A stretch of 64,000 bases of DNA from Miscanthus floridulus (lineage: Eukaryota > Streptophyta > Magnoliopsida > Poales > Poaceae): assembly GCF_019320115.1 (NCBI RefSeq), contig NC_089584.1:107525799-107589798 (forward strand), given 5' to 3'. Made by a program: the position numbers and the translations under genes. Below the pieces are notes generated by a model that made no database searches, was not told where the DNA came from, and was given only the letters and a program-made list of their open reading frames with translations. Of the stretch, positions 54,818-64,000 are shown piece by piece (within the stretch, counting starts at the first letter, position 1; each line of letters starts with the position of its first letter).

Positions 54818-55739
54818 TGCGTCTAGCTACATCTGGGAAAAAAGTGGGGCTGAGCTCCAATTGAGAAAACAAATGGCCTTGTTATGGAACTCTTAAATTC
54901 AGCTCTGGATCATTTACCCCTAAATTCCTTGATCTACATCATTTTTGGAGAGGAAGCAGAAATAGCAATCAGAATTATGAGGTAAGCAAGTAAATTAAAG
55001 ACCTCCAAATTTACAACCAAAGACACATATACTAAAGTAAAAAAAACAGTAAAGAAAATTAATCTTTGGACAGCCGGTTACCAAGCGACATCTGCTATCA
55101 GCTGAAGAAAGCCTCAAGCGGTTTCATACATAAGACACATGCACGGGAGAAGTTAGTTGGCAAAAAAAGAGCTCTTCCATAACTTCACAAAATCTACCTG
55201 TAGAAGCCTGGAGCAGTAAAGTAGAATGACAGATAAACTATTACACCTGTAAGTGACATGAAAATCAACAAACACATAAAGGATAAAACTGAGAAAGGAA
55301 ACTAAAGCATGTAATTGTTAATACAGGAAGTATAATCTTCAGTGTAGTCCTGAGAGAAGGCAAGACCATAACCAGTTAGTTTAGCTCTGAAAGTAAGGTG
55401 CTTAGAAGACAACATACAAATAGTGCCAACTAATGATTCCATTGGAAAACTGAGACTCAACATATCAATAAGCGAGGAGCCAGGTATTTCATAGTTCATA
55501 CAACTGCACACCAAAGAAAGGAGATTTAGCACAATCTGTGCACACATTGAAAACAATCACGTAGATCAGGCACTGAAAACAGTTGAAATAGCTCGTGCTA
55601 AACAGAGCCAAACTCCTAGAACTTTTTTCCCTGGACCAGTTTGGAGCCATATTTGCACAAACAAGGTCTATGCTGCGAGATGTGAGCTTCATCAAGATAG
55701 AGAAAGTGAGGGCAAGAGAGAGGAGAGCTGGGAGCTTAC

Positions 55740-55886
55740 CTCGTCATCCACGCAGCCACCGCTGCTGTCGTTGGCGAGCATCTCCACATGGAAGCAGGGC
55801 ACCACCGCCAGGGGTGGGGTCGGCGCTGGGCGCCCGCGACCTCTAGCACGGACAGCTAGGGTTTCCTGTAGCACACGAGCACACAC
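55740..55886 (-). CDS. Candidate first coding exon of the unidentified gene
   Basis: An ATG at 55886 opens 49 codons ending at a strong donor GACGAG|GTAAGC. The peptide has a basic stretch ('RARGRGRP') and ends 'MLANDSSGGCVDDE'. The GC-rich, CT-bordered context is typical of a grass first exon. The link to the exons at 54519 and below is inferred: this exon ends in phase 0 while the 54519-54591 exon expects phase 1, so at least one exon between them is missing from my model. Confidence 0.35.
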
Positions 55887-56640
55887 AGAGCAGAGGGAGG
55901 AGGCATCACCGAGGGGCAGCCATGCCTACGGCCATCGGCTCGCCCGCTTGCGCCACGCCATGGCCGGGGACAGGCACCGTAGCCCCATGGCCTAGCAGCG
56001 CCTCGCGCGGTGAGCGGGCGGTGCAGGCACGGCCGGCACGGCGCGAGGCTAGGAGAAGAGGAGGAGGGGAGAGGAGGAGGAGGAGGCTGGCCGCAGCCGC
56101 CGTGCCCGCCCGCGCCGTCGCCACCCCTGTCCGCGTGGAGATTGAGAGGGAGAGGGAGAGGGAGAGGGAGAGACCGACGGGTGAGGGAGAGAGGAATTTG
56201 GGAGAAGAATCTGGAACAAGGGAGAGGGAGAGACCGACGGGTGAGGGAGAGAGGAAGTTGGGAGAAGAATCTAGAACGAGAATCGGAAGCCCAAGTATAT
56301 ATTTGCCAGGTCAGATTCGGATGAGAAGCCAGGGAAGCCAAGATGAAGCAGCTAAGAAGCCGGATAAAGCAGGAGAAGCTGCTTCCGGCGAAATCCGCTT
56401 CGAGCGTTTTGGACCGTCGATCGGCAGATCGGACGGCGACAAATTTTCAAGACGACGTGGACGGTGGTTCTGTCGGAGGAGCATTTTGGGCTTGTTTAGG
56501 TAAATGTGCCGGTGGTGCGAGCAGTGTGTGCAAGAGGAAAGAGAAATAAAGAGAAGCACACAAGTAAAAGATAAGTCAACGACATTATATCGTTTCATAT
56601 GCTTAATTTATGAAAAATAGAGAAAAAAAGATTGAAAGAT
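55887..56640. other. GC-rich upstream region with purine-rich repeats
   Basis: Likely promoter and 5' region of the minus-strand gene. Open frames in both directions (for example plus 55922-56503) are low-complexity and have no domain. Contains the repeats at 56147-56280. Confidence 0.4.
56147..56280. repeat. GGGAGA microsatellite and 60-bp tandem duplication
   Basis: A run of GGGAGA units at about 56147-56175, then two copies of a 60-bp unit beginning GAGAGGGAGAGACCGACGGG (about 56158-56217 and 56218-56277). Confidence 0.8.
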
Positions 56641-56699
56641 CTCCATCCCTCGGCTCCCCTCATGCGCATGCAGAACGTCCAAGCAGCTATAGAAGGCGG

Positions 56700-57115
56700 T
56701 TATGACAAATGAGTCATTTTGCAACATGTACGGCATCTCGATCTACTTTTTTGAAAAAGAAAAACATCTAGATGAAACACTTGCAACATTCGTACAAAAT
56801 AGCCGAAACACTTGCAATAAGCATTCGAAACACTTGCAAAAGCACATAAAAGCTCTTGGAAACCATTGTAAACATATGTAACATCTAGATAAAATAATTG
56901 CAACATACGTGTGAAAACATATACAACATCCAAATGAACCACCTGCAATGAATGTTTGAAAAAACAGATAAAAAATTTGGAACATACATTTGAAATATGC
57001 GTGTATAGCCATTGCAATATGTGCAACATCACGATCTACTTTTGCAACATCAAGATGAAACACTTGCAACATCCAGACGAAATATCTGAAACACTTGAAA
57101 CGTAAGCATGTAACA
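56700..57115. repeat. Degenerate repeat rich in AAACACTTGCAACAT
   Basis: The motif AAACACTTGCAA or close forms (ACACTTGCAACAT, CATCTAGATGAAACACTTGC) recur irregularly every 20-60 bp. This pattern is common in grass repeats near non-autonomous DNA elements. The element's ends were not found. Confidence 0.6.
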
Positions 57116-57345
57116 TGCGCTGCGCAATGTCACCTTGCTGCTTTGGACGAGGTACCCAAGCAGTGTGGACACGCCGGTGAAGGAGAGCACCATGATGGCC
57201 AGGAGCCTCCACACGCCGAGATCAAGGTCCCTACCAGGGAGGTCCACGTTGATGAGTGCCCGAAGGAGGTCGTCATTGTTGTCCCCCACGCTATGGAAGA
57301 CGTCCGACTTGTCAACCACGCTGGTGTCAACGAGGCTCTAGAGGA
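57116..57345 (-). pseudogene. Gene-like fragment with one membrane segment
   Basis: Minus-strand reading 'VDKSDVFHSVGDNNDDLLRA' continues with 'LINVDLPGRDLDLGVWRLLA' and the hydrophobic 'IMVLSFTGVSTLLGYLVQ', then 'SSKVTL', where the CACTTGCAAC repeat begins. The composition and uninterrupted frame look like a protein-coding exon, and the hydrophobic run could span a membrane once. I cannot name the family. It lies directly beside repeat DNA, so it may be a captured gene piece. Confidence 0.4.
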
Positions 57346-58486
57346 GGGGGCATGGTGTGGCGGTAGATGAGGCGTAGAGAGGAATGGAGGCGTCGGGCAG
57401 AATGAGGGCAAACGCCTGATGCATTGAAGCCACAACGAGCGAATTGAGTAGGGATTATGTCGCTAGGTAAAGATGAAGGAAAGAGCATAGAGGGAAGAAG
57501 ACTGATTGCTGTTGGACCCAATTCACTACACAAGCCTAGAAATAGGACGCGTCCGGATATACATGTCCGGATGAACGCCCTAGCAAAAAAAACACGTACA
57601 TAGCTCCCCCCGCCAGTAGCCCGCCCCTCACGCACGCCACAACATACCCACCTACACACGGAGAAAGGAACATAAGTGTTCGCTTAAACTTATCAGTTAT
57701 GCTATAATGTTTTTCTGTGACAGTAAAATAGCCGCAGCCGGCTTAGACGGTCTCCAACAGCGTAGGCAAAGGGCGACCCAAACCTAAAATACGTCGTGCA
57801 CAGTGTTTTACGTCCAAAAACATGCTCTAACAGAGAATGCAACCAAACACCCATTTTGCGTACCAGCACATGACAGAAGGCAAAAAAGTGTCGTATCTCT
57901 CCACGACGCAAAACACTGGAGCGAACGACGACAGCGAGGCGCGCCGGCACCTAGAAGCTTCGCACGGGGGAGGTTGCATCCGCACCATCGGTGGAGGTTG
58001 CCCCTGCTCACCAATCCATGCTCGCCCCTGCTCGCTGGTCCGCGCCGCTGGGGTTGGCCTAGATCTCGCCAGTCCACGCCGCATGCAGGGAGGCGGCGTC
58101 AACTGTGGGAGGTGCTCCCGCCTAAGCAGGCTATGCCAATGCCCAACGAGCAGCCTCGAGGGAGGGGGAGCACTCGTCCTTGTCGTTAGTGAGGGAGATC
58201 TCATCCCATCGCATGGATTTGGACCTACCAGTGGAGGGGAAGAAGGGGGTGGCATCAGGGGAGAGAGGGCCTGCTCCGGTTGCGTTGGAGCACTGTAGGA
58301 TCCCACAAGCAACAACTCGGTGGCACGTCACGCCACGGACGACCCACCACCACCGAGGGCGCACTATAGCGGTGCTACCCGCGCGTCGCCCGGTGACTGC
58401 GCCAAGCACTCCAGCAGAGGAAGGAAGGAGCACGGTGGAGGAGGAGGTGGGGACGCGGACTCCGGCCACCGGCCCTGTTTAGGCGG
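57346..58486. other. Intergenic, no gene seen
   Basis: Contains ACGCGTCCGGATATACATGTCCGGATG (57546-57572, a short palindromic stretch) and a 'GTCTCCAACAGCGTAGGCAA' segment (57750) of a kind seen at MITE ends. GC-rich from about 57930, with overlapping low-complexity frames on both strands that have no recognisable domain. Confidence 0.45.
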
Positions 58487-58957
58487 TGTGGGGGTATTGA
58501 CCCCTATACCCTTACGGCTAGGCTTGGGCCGACCTAGATCAGAGGGTCCAGTCCACCAAAGGACGACGCGCGGCCCAGCCAACCTGTTCGGAGTCCCGCA
58601 CAAGGAGTCAAGATAGATTTGGTAATTAAGCAAGATCCTGGTCAGTTAGAATAGGAATCCTTATCCGGCCACCTATGGCAATTGTAACTAGCTAGGATTA
58701 GTTTCCAGATCTGTAACCCTGCTCTCTGGACTATATAAGGCGAGCAGGGGACCTCTCTAAAAAACATCTCTCATTGACATACAGCAATACAATCAGACAC
58801 AGGACGTAGGTATTACGCCTTCTTGGTGACCAAACCTAGATAAACCCTCATGTCTGTCTTACGTCACCATCTTGTTTGTGGCTTGCGCATCTGTCTACCG
58901 ATAATCTATTACCTTGGGCATACCCCTAGGTAGACTGCCGACCATATTCTGTCGACA
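58487..58957 (+). repeat. 5' LTR of the second Tat element (471 bp)
   Basis: Begins TGTGGGGGTATTGACCCC and ends TTCTGTCGACA. The TATATAAGGCGAGCAGG box at about 58732 is the likely core promoter. The 3' LTR is not in the window, so the start is inferred from TG and the usual form. Confidence 0.75.
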
Positions 58958-58958
58958 G

Positions 58959-58977
58959 TGGCGCACCAGGTAGGGGG
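58959..58977 (+). other. Primer-binding site of the second Tat element
   Basis: TGGCGCACCAGGTAGGGGG lies one base after the LTR and resembles the site at 4802. Confidence 0.7.
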
Positions 58978-59005
58978 TGTGCGTACTGCTCTCTAAGCAA
59001 ACAAG

Positions 59006-61510
59006 ATGGTCATCATCTCTGTCTCCATGGCTACGTCGAACGGCCTCACATTCACCGTCGGCCAGATCACCTAGACCATCGGCTTCGACGACTTCATCAC
59101 CATGACCATGGAGGAGGCGTGGATTTAGTTTGCATCGACCACTGCTTCACCTGCATCGGCTACGGCTCCAACCACGGTGGATACGGCTCCGACCACGGTG
59201 GATACGGCTCCAACCACGGTGGATACGGCTTCAACCACGATGGATCTGGCTCCGACCATGGTACATCTGGCTCTGACCATGCCTGCATCATCTCCAGCCA
59301 CGCCGACCACTCGTCGTCCACTTCCCTGCTACAAAGGGAAGCAGATCGACAACACCGACCTACTCGACTCCATCGATCGGGTCAGCACCAAACTCGCCAA
59401 AACCCTAGCTCTAGTAAGTGCAATTCAAAGTCGACCTAATGAGCAGGTAAATGCTCCCCACAATAGATCTACCTGACCCGCTCGAACCGGTTGTCCTGCA
59501 TGACATGGTACAGATCTCGTGGTCATATCTACTCCTAAAGGGTGCTCCGCTCGTCGCCAGCCAGCCTCCACGGCAGAACTCTAGCTCTCTAAGTGCGAAG
59601 CCTCGATGGAGAACTACCAGGCCTAGCCCTACGGCCTGCGAAACGCTGCCTCCAACTATGCGTATAATATACAGTGCTGCTCAGATCTGTGTCTTGTACA
59701 TTGACCTTGGCCGAAGCCACGCAACTTTGTCAACATGATCTAGATTGAGGATTATCAAGAAGGATCCGTCCACATAGTCCAAGAGGGTGACTCTAGCTCC
59801 TCGTCTGGCATCGCATCTAATGCCTCCGTCCACACCGAGCTCTAGCATCATGATGATGAAGGCATCGAATATGATCTGGATATCCCAGACCATGCCCCAG
59901 GGTTCCCACAATTCCTGTCTTTCCCGCCAAGGCGAGGGGATTTGATCAATGTTGTCAGCAATGACGAACCGCCAGTAGTTAGCGAAATAGAACAAGAAAG
60001 GATTGCACGCGAGGCACACAATATTGACCAGTTTAATCGTCAGCAAATCGAAGCTGAAGCAGAAGAGGAGGCAGGACACAAAAGGGTCCAGCCACGCGAC
60101 CTCAATAATGCTTTCGACAGGGTGGGGGACAAACAGGTCTTTAGGACTCCAAGCGCCAACGTAGCTGTCGCCATGGTGACAATGCAATGGCTACCCAACA
60201 CCTCGGAAACTCAGGCAGTTCGCGATGAAATACAAGCCTATCTGATAGCTGCTATGGCCCAGACCGCAGAGATTGTAAATCAAGCCCGGGCTCCATCCGT
60301 CTCAATCGAGTCAAGCCACAGCCGCTAGTACTCAAGTCGCTCACAGCCACCCAACCAATATGGCTCGCGCAACAACGACCCATTAGACAACTGCCAAGGC
60401 AGAAACGGTGGCCATGATGGTGGTCGGGATGACAACCGCCGTTGGGAGGACAACCGCCGCGACGTCCGGGACGATAACCGCCGAGACAACCGCAACAATC
60501 ACCGCAATAACCATGGTCATAGGGCTAATCTAGATGGCAATCGAGATCACCACGATGGCAATAACGATCTCCGCCATTACCTCGATGGACGTGATCTGCG
60601 CGCTCGCATCAACCAGAGAGCCAATGATTGTGCATCCCATGAAAGCTATTGCCGTATGGAATATGACACTACCCATGGCCCGCTGGGTTTGAAGCAGTTT
60701 ACTCCGCACCTTCGCCAAGTCATATGGCCTAAGAACTTCAAGCTTGAGAAACTTTAGAAGTACGATGGCAAGGAGAACCCCCAATTATGGGTCATGCTCT
60801 ATGAAACTGCGTGCAGATCAGCCATGGCTGACGAGCACGTCATGTCTAACTACTTCCTAATCGTTGTTGGCCATGTAGGTCACCAATGGCTGGTCAGCTT
60901 GCTGGTGAACTACTTTGATTCTTGGCAAGAGCTCAAGCAAGCCTTCATCGACAACTTCATTGCTACTTGCGAGCAACCCAGCAACAAATATGATCTGCAA
61001 TGGATTCGGGATCAAAAAGATGAGCCACTGCCCGAGTACGTCTGATGTTTCTTGGAGATGCGCATCAAGGTCCCATCAATCTCCGACAATGAGGCAATCG
61101 AGGCTTTCATCACTGGCCTCCGCTTCCATGACACCCTAAGGGACAAGCTCCTCCACAAGAGACCTAAATCGGTCACAACGCTCCTAGCCACCGCTAAGAA
61201 ATATGCGGACGCCGACGACGCTAAAAAGATAATTATCGAAGAAGCAGCAAGGGTTCCACGCTCCGACCACCCCCTACACCGCGACGACTACCACGGTAAC
61301 CATGGTTGAAACGACAATTTTGACCGCCGCAACCAGTGCAATGAATCCCATGACCACCGCGACCAACGTAATCAGCGGCGTAACCGCCGTGATGATTACA
61401 GGGGCAAGCGTGCTCGGGAAGATGACGGTGAGGTCAACATCGTTAAAAAAGGTGGCGGACATCATAACTATGAAGACGACTATGCCAAAGCATTGAAAGG
61501 GCCCTGCTAG
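59006..61510 (+). pseudogene. gag of the second Tat element (interrupted)
   Basis: ATG at 59006. A seven-residue repeat (TAPTTVD) occupies about 59165-59265. The middle part (59942-60328) is acidic and coiled-coil-like. A low-complexity basic-acidic stretch rich in Asn, Arg, Asp and His (about 60390-60560) precedes the capsid core: 'KYDGKENPQLWVMLYE' (60762), 'WQELKQAFIDNFIATCEQ' (60924) and 'LTTAK'-type tail 'VTTLLATAKKYADADDAK' (61173). A second Asn-Arg-His-Asp-rich stretch lies at about 61300-61410. Stops at 60326, 60756, 61043, 61307 and 61508 break it. No frame shift is visible from 59942 on. Confidence 0.75.
59162..59265 (+). repeat. 21-bp coding repeat in gag
   Basis: Four to six copies of a 21-bp unit like GATACGGCTCCAACCACGGTG encode TAPTTVD with drift (TASTTMD, LAPTMVH). 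Later units carry more changes. Confidence 0.8.
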
Positions 61511-62506
61511 CTCCATCCTAAGTCAAACCATACCATGGAAAATTACCGTGTTCTCAAGTCTATCTACACGCGTCAACAGGCTCCGGATATATTCAACAAG
61601 CCTAACGACGCAGGGGAGCAGCGCAACGAGGACAATGACGATGAAGACATAGATCCTCATCACAAGTACGTCAAGCCAACCGATCGCGTGCACACCATCA
61701 TCGAAGGCAAGGTGTCCATCGAGACCAAACGAGAACGTAAGCTGCTCACCCACGCTTGCTTGAACGTGGCCAACACCGACAACCTCCTCACCAATCCATG
61801 GCTCCCTCCGTGGTCTTACCATGAAATCTCCTTCAGCAGAAAGCACCAATGGGCCACAATACCTGAGCTAGGATGTTTTCCCCTGGTCCTCGATCCTTGT
61901 ATCAACAAGGTTCAGTTCGATAGAGTACTGATCGACAGCGGCAGCTTCATTGATATACTATTCAAGAACAGTCTGCCCACCCTAAAGATAGCCTAGGCAG
62001 ACCTCAAGCCATACAAGGCACAGTTTTGGGGTGTTCTCCCTGGATAGAGCTCTACACCTCTCGGGTAGATCACGCTATCTGTGCAATTTGGGACCCCAGA
62101 CCACTTCCGCACTGACTACGTCAACTTCATGGTCGCTGATTTCGATGGCACCTACCATGCTATTCTTGGTCGGCCATCGCTCACCAAGTTCATGGCCATA
62201 CCTCATTACAGGTATCTAGAGCTCAAGATGCCTACTGAGAAAGGAGTTCTAACCCTCCGAGGCAACATGTACGCAGCTTATACCTGTGAGGACGACAGTT
62301 TCAAAATAGCAGAGGCTCATGACCTCTCTATTCGTATGGCCGAGACCATGCTCGACGCCAAGAAGACCTCGGCCGACCACCTAGAGATCCTAGAGCTCGA
62401 GGCTCCATGCAAGAACATCAAGTCCAAGGAGCACAAGGTGATCCAGCTGGTCGATGGTGATCCCAGCAGAACAGCTCTTATCGGGGCCAACCTGGATCCC
62501 AAATAG
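61511..62506 (+). pseudogene. Aspartic protease region of the second Tat element
   Basis: 'DRVLIDSGSFIDILFKN' at about 61920 has the active Asp-Ser-Gly. 'GTYHAILGRPSLTKFMAI' at about 62150 is the closing block. Stops at 61994 and 62046 lie between them. The region leads in frame, past a TAG at 62504, into the reverse transcriptase. Confidence 0.78.
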
Positions 62507-62512
62507 GAAGAC

Positions 62513-63601
62513 GTGCTCATCAGGTTCTTAAGGAGCAACGTGGATGTGCTCGCATGGAAACCTGTTGACATGCCCGGTGTACCTCAGAACTTGATCGAGC
62601 ACTCCTTGAATGTCAACGGCAAGGCCAAACCTATCAAGCAGAAGCTACGACGGTTCGCTCACAACAAAAAGGAGGCGATTAGGGTAGAAGTTATACGGCT
62701 TTTGACAGCTGGATTTATCAAAGAAGTGTATCATCCGGAGTGGTTAGCCAACCCGGTTCTTGTACGCAAAAAGAATAATAAATGGAGAATGTGCGTTAAT
62801 TACACTAATCTCAACAAACACTGCCCTAAGGACCCCTTCGGCTTACCTCGTATAGACGAGGTCATAGATTCAACCGTCGGTTGTGAGCTGCTTTCCTTTC
62901 TCGATTGCTACTCTGGTTATCACCAGATCGCTCTCAAAAAGGACGACCAGATCAAGATATCTTTTATCATGCCTTTCGATGCCTACTGCTATACGATAAT
63001 GTTGTTTAGGCTCAAGAACGCCAGGGCTACCTACCAACGCGCTATACAGGCCTACCTCAAAGACGAGATAAAAGACGACCTCGTTGAGGCTTATGTTGAT
63101 GATATAGTTGTTAAAACCAAGGAAGCACATACCCTTGTTGACAACCTAGAACACACCTTTGCAGCCCTTAACACATTCCAATGGAAATTAAACCAAAAAA
63201 AGTGCATCTTTGGTGTTCCTTCTGGCATACTACTTGGCAACGTCGTCAGTCACGACGGCATACGCCCTAACCCGGAGAAAGTCAAAGCTGTCTTGGACAT
63301 GAAGCTGCCCAAAAAGGTGAAGGATATCCAAAAGCTTACTGGATGCATGGCCGCCCTCAGCCGTTTCATATCAAGATTAGGCGAAAAAGGATTGCCGTTC
63401 TTTAAACTACTCAAAGCATCCGAAAAGTTTGAGTGGTTGGAGGAAGCAGACGCTGCTTTCACACAGCTGAAATAATATCTAACGTCACCTCCAGTCCTCA
63501 CTGCTCCCAGAGAAGACAAAACACTCCTGCTTTACATTGCGGCTACTAATCGAGTGGTCTCCACGGCCATGGTGGTCGAGCGCGACGAGCCCGGCCACGT
63601 C
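62513..63601 (+). pseudogene. Reverse transcriptase of the second Tat element (truncated)
   Basis: Continuous for 320 codons to a TAA at 63473: 'FIKEVYHPEWLANPVLVR' (62718), 'KWRMCVNYTNLNKHCPK' (62782), 'DCYSGYHQIALKK' (62903) and the catalytic 'AYVDDIVVKTKEAH' (63092). In 'LKNARATYQRA' the conserved Gly is replaced by Arg. 'LSRFISRLGEKGLPF' (63357) is the connection block. After the stop the frame goes on to 63601 ('TAMVVERDEPGHV'), where the reversed LTR starts. RNase H and integrase are missing from the window. Confidence 0.87.
63597..63601. repeat. Candidate target site ACGTC at the right-edge LTR
   Basis: ACGTC precedes the first LTR base; the partner copy would lie beyond 64000. Confidence 0.3.
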
Positions 63602-64000
63602 TGAAATGACCCCAATTTCCGCGAAGGGAAATCCACAGCGTCGAAGTCTAATAAGATCATTGTAGATCATATTACCCAAATTCCAGTCGAATATCACATC
63701 CATACAACGATAATATCAGAGTACAAATAATGCAGAATTACATAATTTATTACATCGCCGCATTGGCGGAATCAAAAGTAGCATTCAGGTTTTAACACCA
63801 TTATAAAGCTGGGGTTTCCTATGCAATAGCATATTAAGTAAATAGTAATAGTTTGTCAAGTTTTAACACCATTCCCACACACATTCCAATCCATTCCCTT
63901 TTCTAAGCCAGGTTTCGATCCTGGGATCGACATACCACCATCTCCATACCATCACCATACCATACCATCGCTTAGTCGACAGGCCAACTCCCTCTCGGCA
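63602..64000 (-). repeat. Reversed LTR, partial, continuing past the window
   Basis: Sequence changes abruptly at 63602 to TGAAATGACCCCAATTTCC, which on the minus strand is an LTR end of the form ...GGGGTCATTTCA. The AT-rich sequence with 'TAATTCTGCATTATTTGTAC' resembles chromovirus LTRs. It interrupts the reverse transcriptase of the second Tat element, so it is the younger insertion. Confidence 0.55.

Larger units (their letters stand above)
58487..63601 (+). mobile_element. Second Tat-like Ty3 element, 3'-truncated by a later insertion
   Basis: A 471-bp LTR, a primer-binding site, gag, protease and most of the reverse transcriptase, ending at 63601 where a reversed LTR begins. From 59942 to 63475 the reading stays in a single frame broken only by stops. 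Reverse transcriptase similarity to the first element ('EVYHPEWLANPVLVRKK') and the related primer-binding site place it in the Tat group. It is a different family, with short LTRs and a more AT-rich coding region. Confidence 0.83.

Noticed and set aside
57827..58469. Overlapping frames on both strands in a GC-rich stretch
   Set aside because: Low-complexity Pro/Arg/Ser-rich readings in five frames at once, as expected from composition.
1..64000. CRISPR arrays, bacterial operons, rRNA or tRNA genes
   Set aside because: None seen. Tandem repeats found have no regular spacers, and the initiator-tRNA-like strings are primer-binding sites.

Overview
This is plant nuclear DNA, almost certainly from a panicoid or andropogonoid grass (sorghum, sugarcane or Miscanthus type). 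The evidence is the density of LTR retrotransposons of grass lineages (Tat, Maximus/SIRE-like copia, Tekay-like and Reina-like chromoviruses), Tourist, Stowaway and hAT miniature elements, an RTE-type LINE, and a GC-rich two-exon DUF1005 gene of the kind grasses carry. No bacterial operon, CRISPR array, rRNA or tRNA gene was seen. The species is an inference.

Layout, left to right. 1-393 and 19715-20000 are two halves of one minus-strand MULE-like transposase gene, split in its intron by a 19.3-kb Tat-type Ty3 element (394-19714). That element has an extra LTR in inverted orientation at its left end, a decayed gag-pol, a spliced antisense gene, and repeat-rich 3' DNA. 20235-23819 holds a hAT MITE, then a DUF1005 gene whose intron carries two Tourist-like MITEs and whose second exon has an in-frame TAG. 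23990-24365 is a fragment of a UDP-glycosyltransferase gene.

24366-40061 is a mosaic of a chromovirus LTR fragment, a truncated copia element, a Tekay-like chromovirus with a chromodomain (full 3' LTR, truncated 5' LTR), and a copia LTR tail. 40062-47811 holds unassigned DNA, a 5'-truncated RTE LINE (minus), a Reina-like chromovirus lacking its integrase but flanked by a perfect ACCTT duplication (minus), and a Stowaway MITE.

47812-58486 is the least TE-dense part. It contains a GC-rich unidentified segment, an unrecognised intron-rich minus-strand gene (about 50.2-55.9 kb) assembled here from phase-compatible exons and carrying a 160-bp exon triplication, and a CACTTGCAAC-rich repeat beside a gene-like fragment with a membrane segment. 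58487-63601 is a second Tat element, running in one frame broken by stop codons and cut off by a reversed LTR that continues past the window.

The retrotransposon frames all contain stops or shifts, so these are relics. The features most worth following are the 2-kb LTR inverted repeat (a possible hairpin small-RNA source), the spliced antisense gene, the DUF1005 nonsense codon, and the exon triplication. Nothing seen amounts to a demonstrably new biological system.
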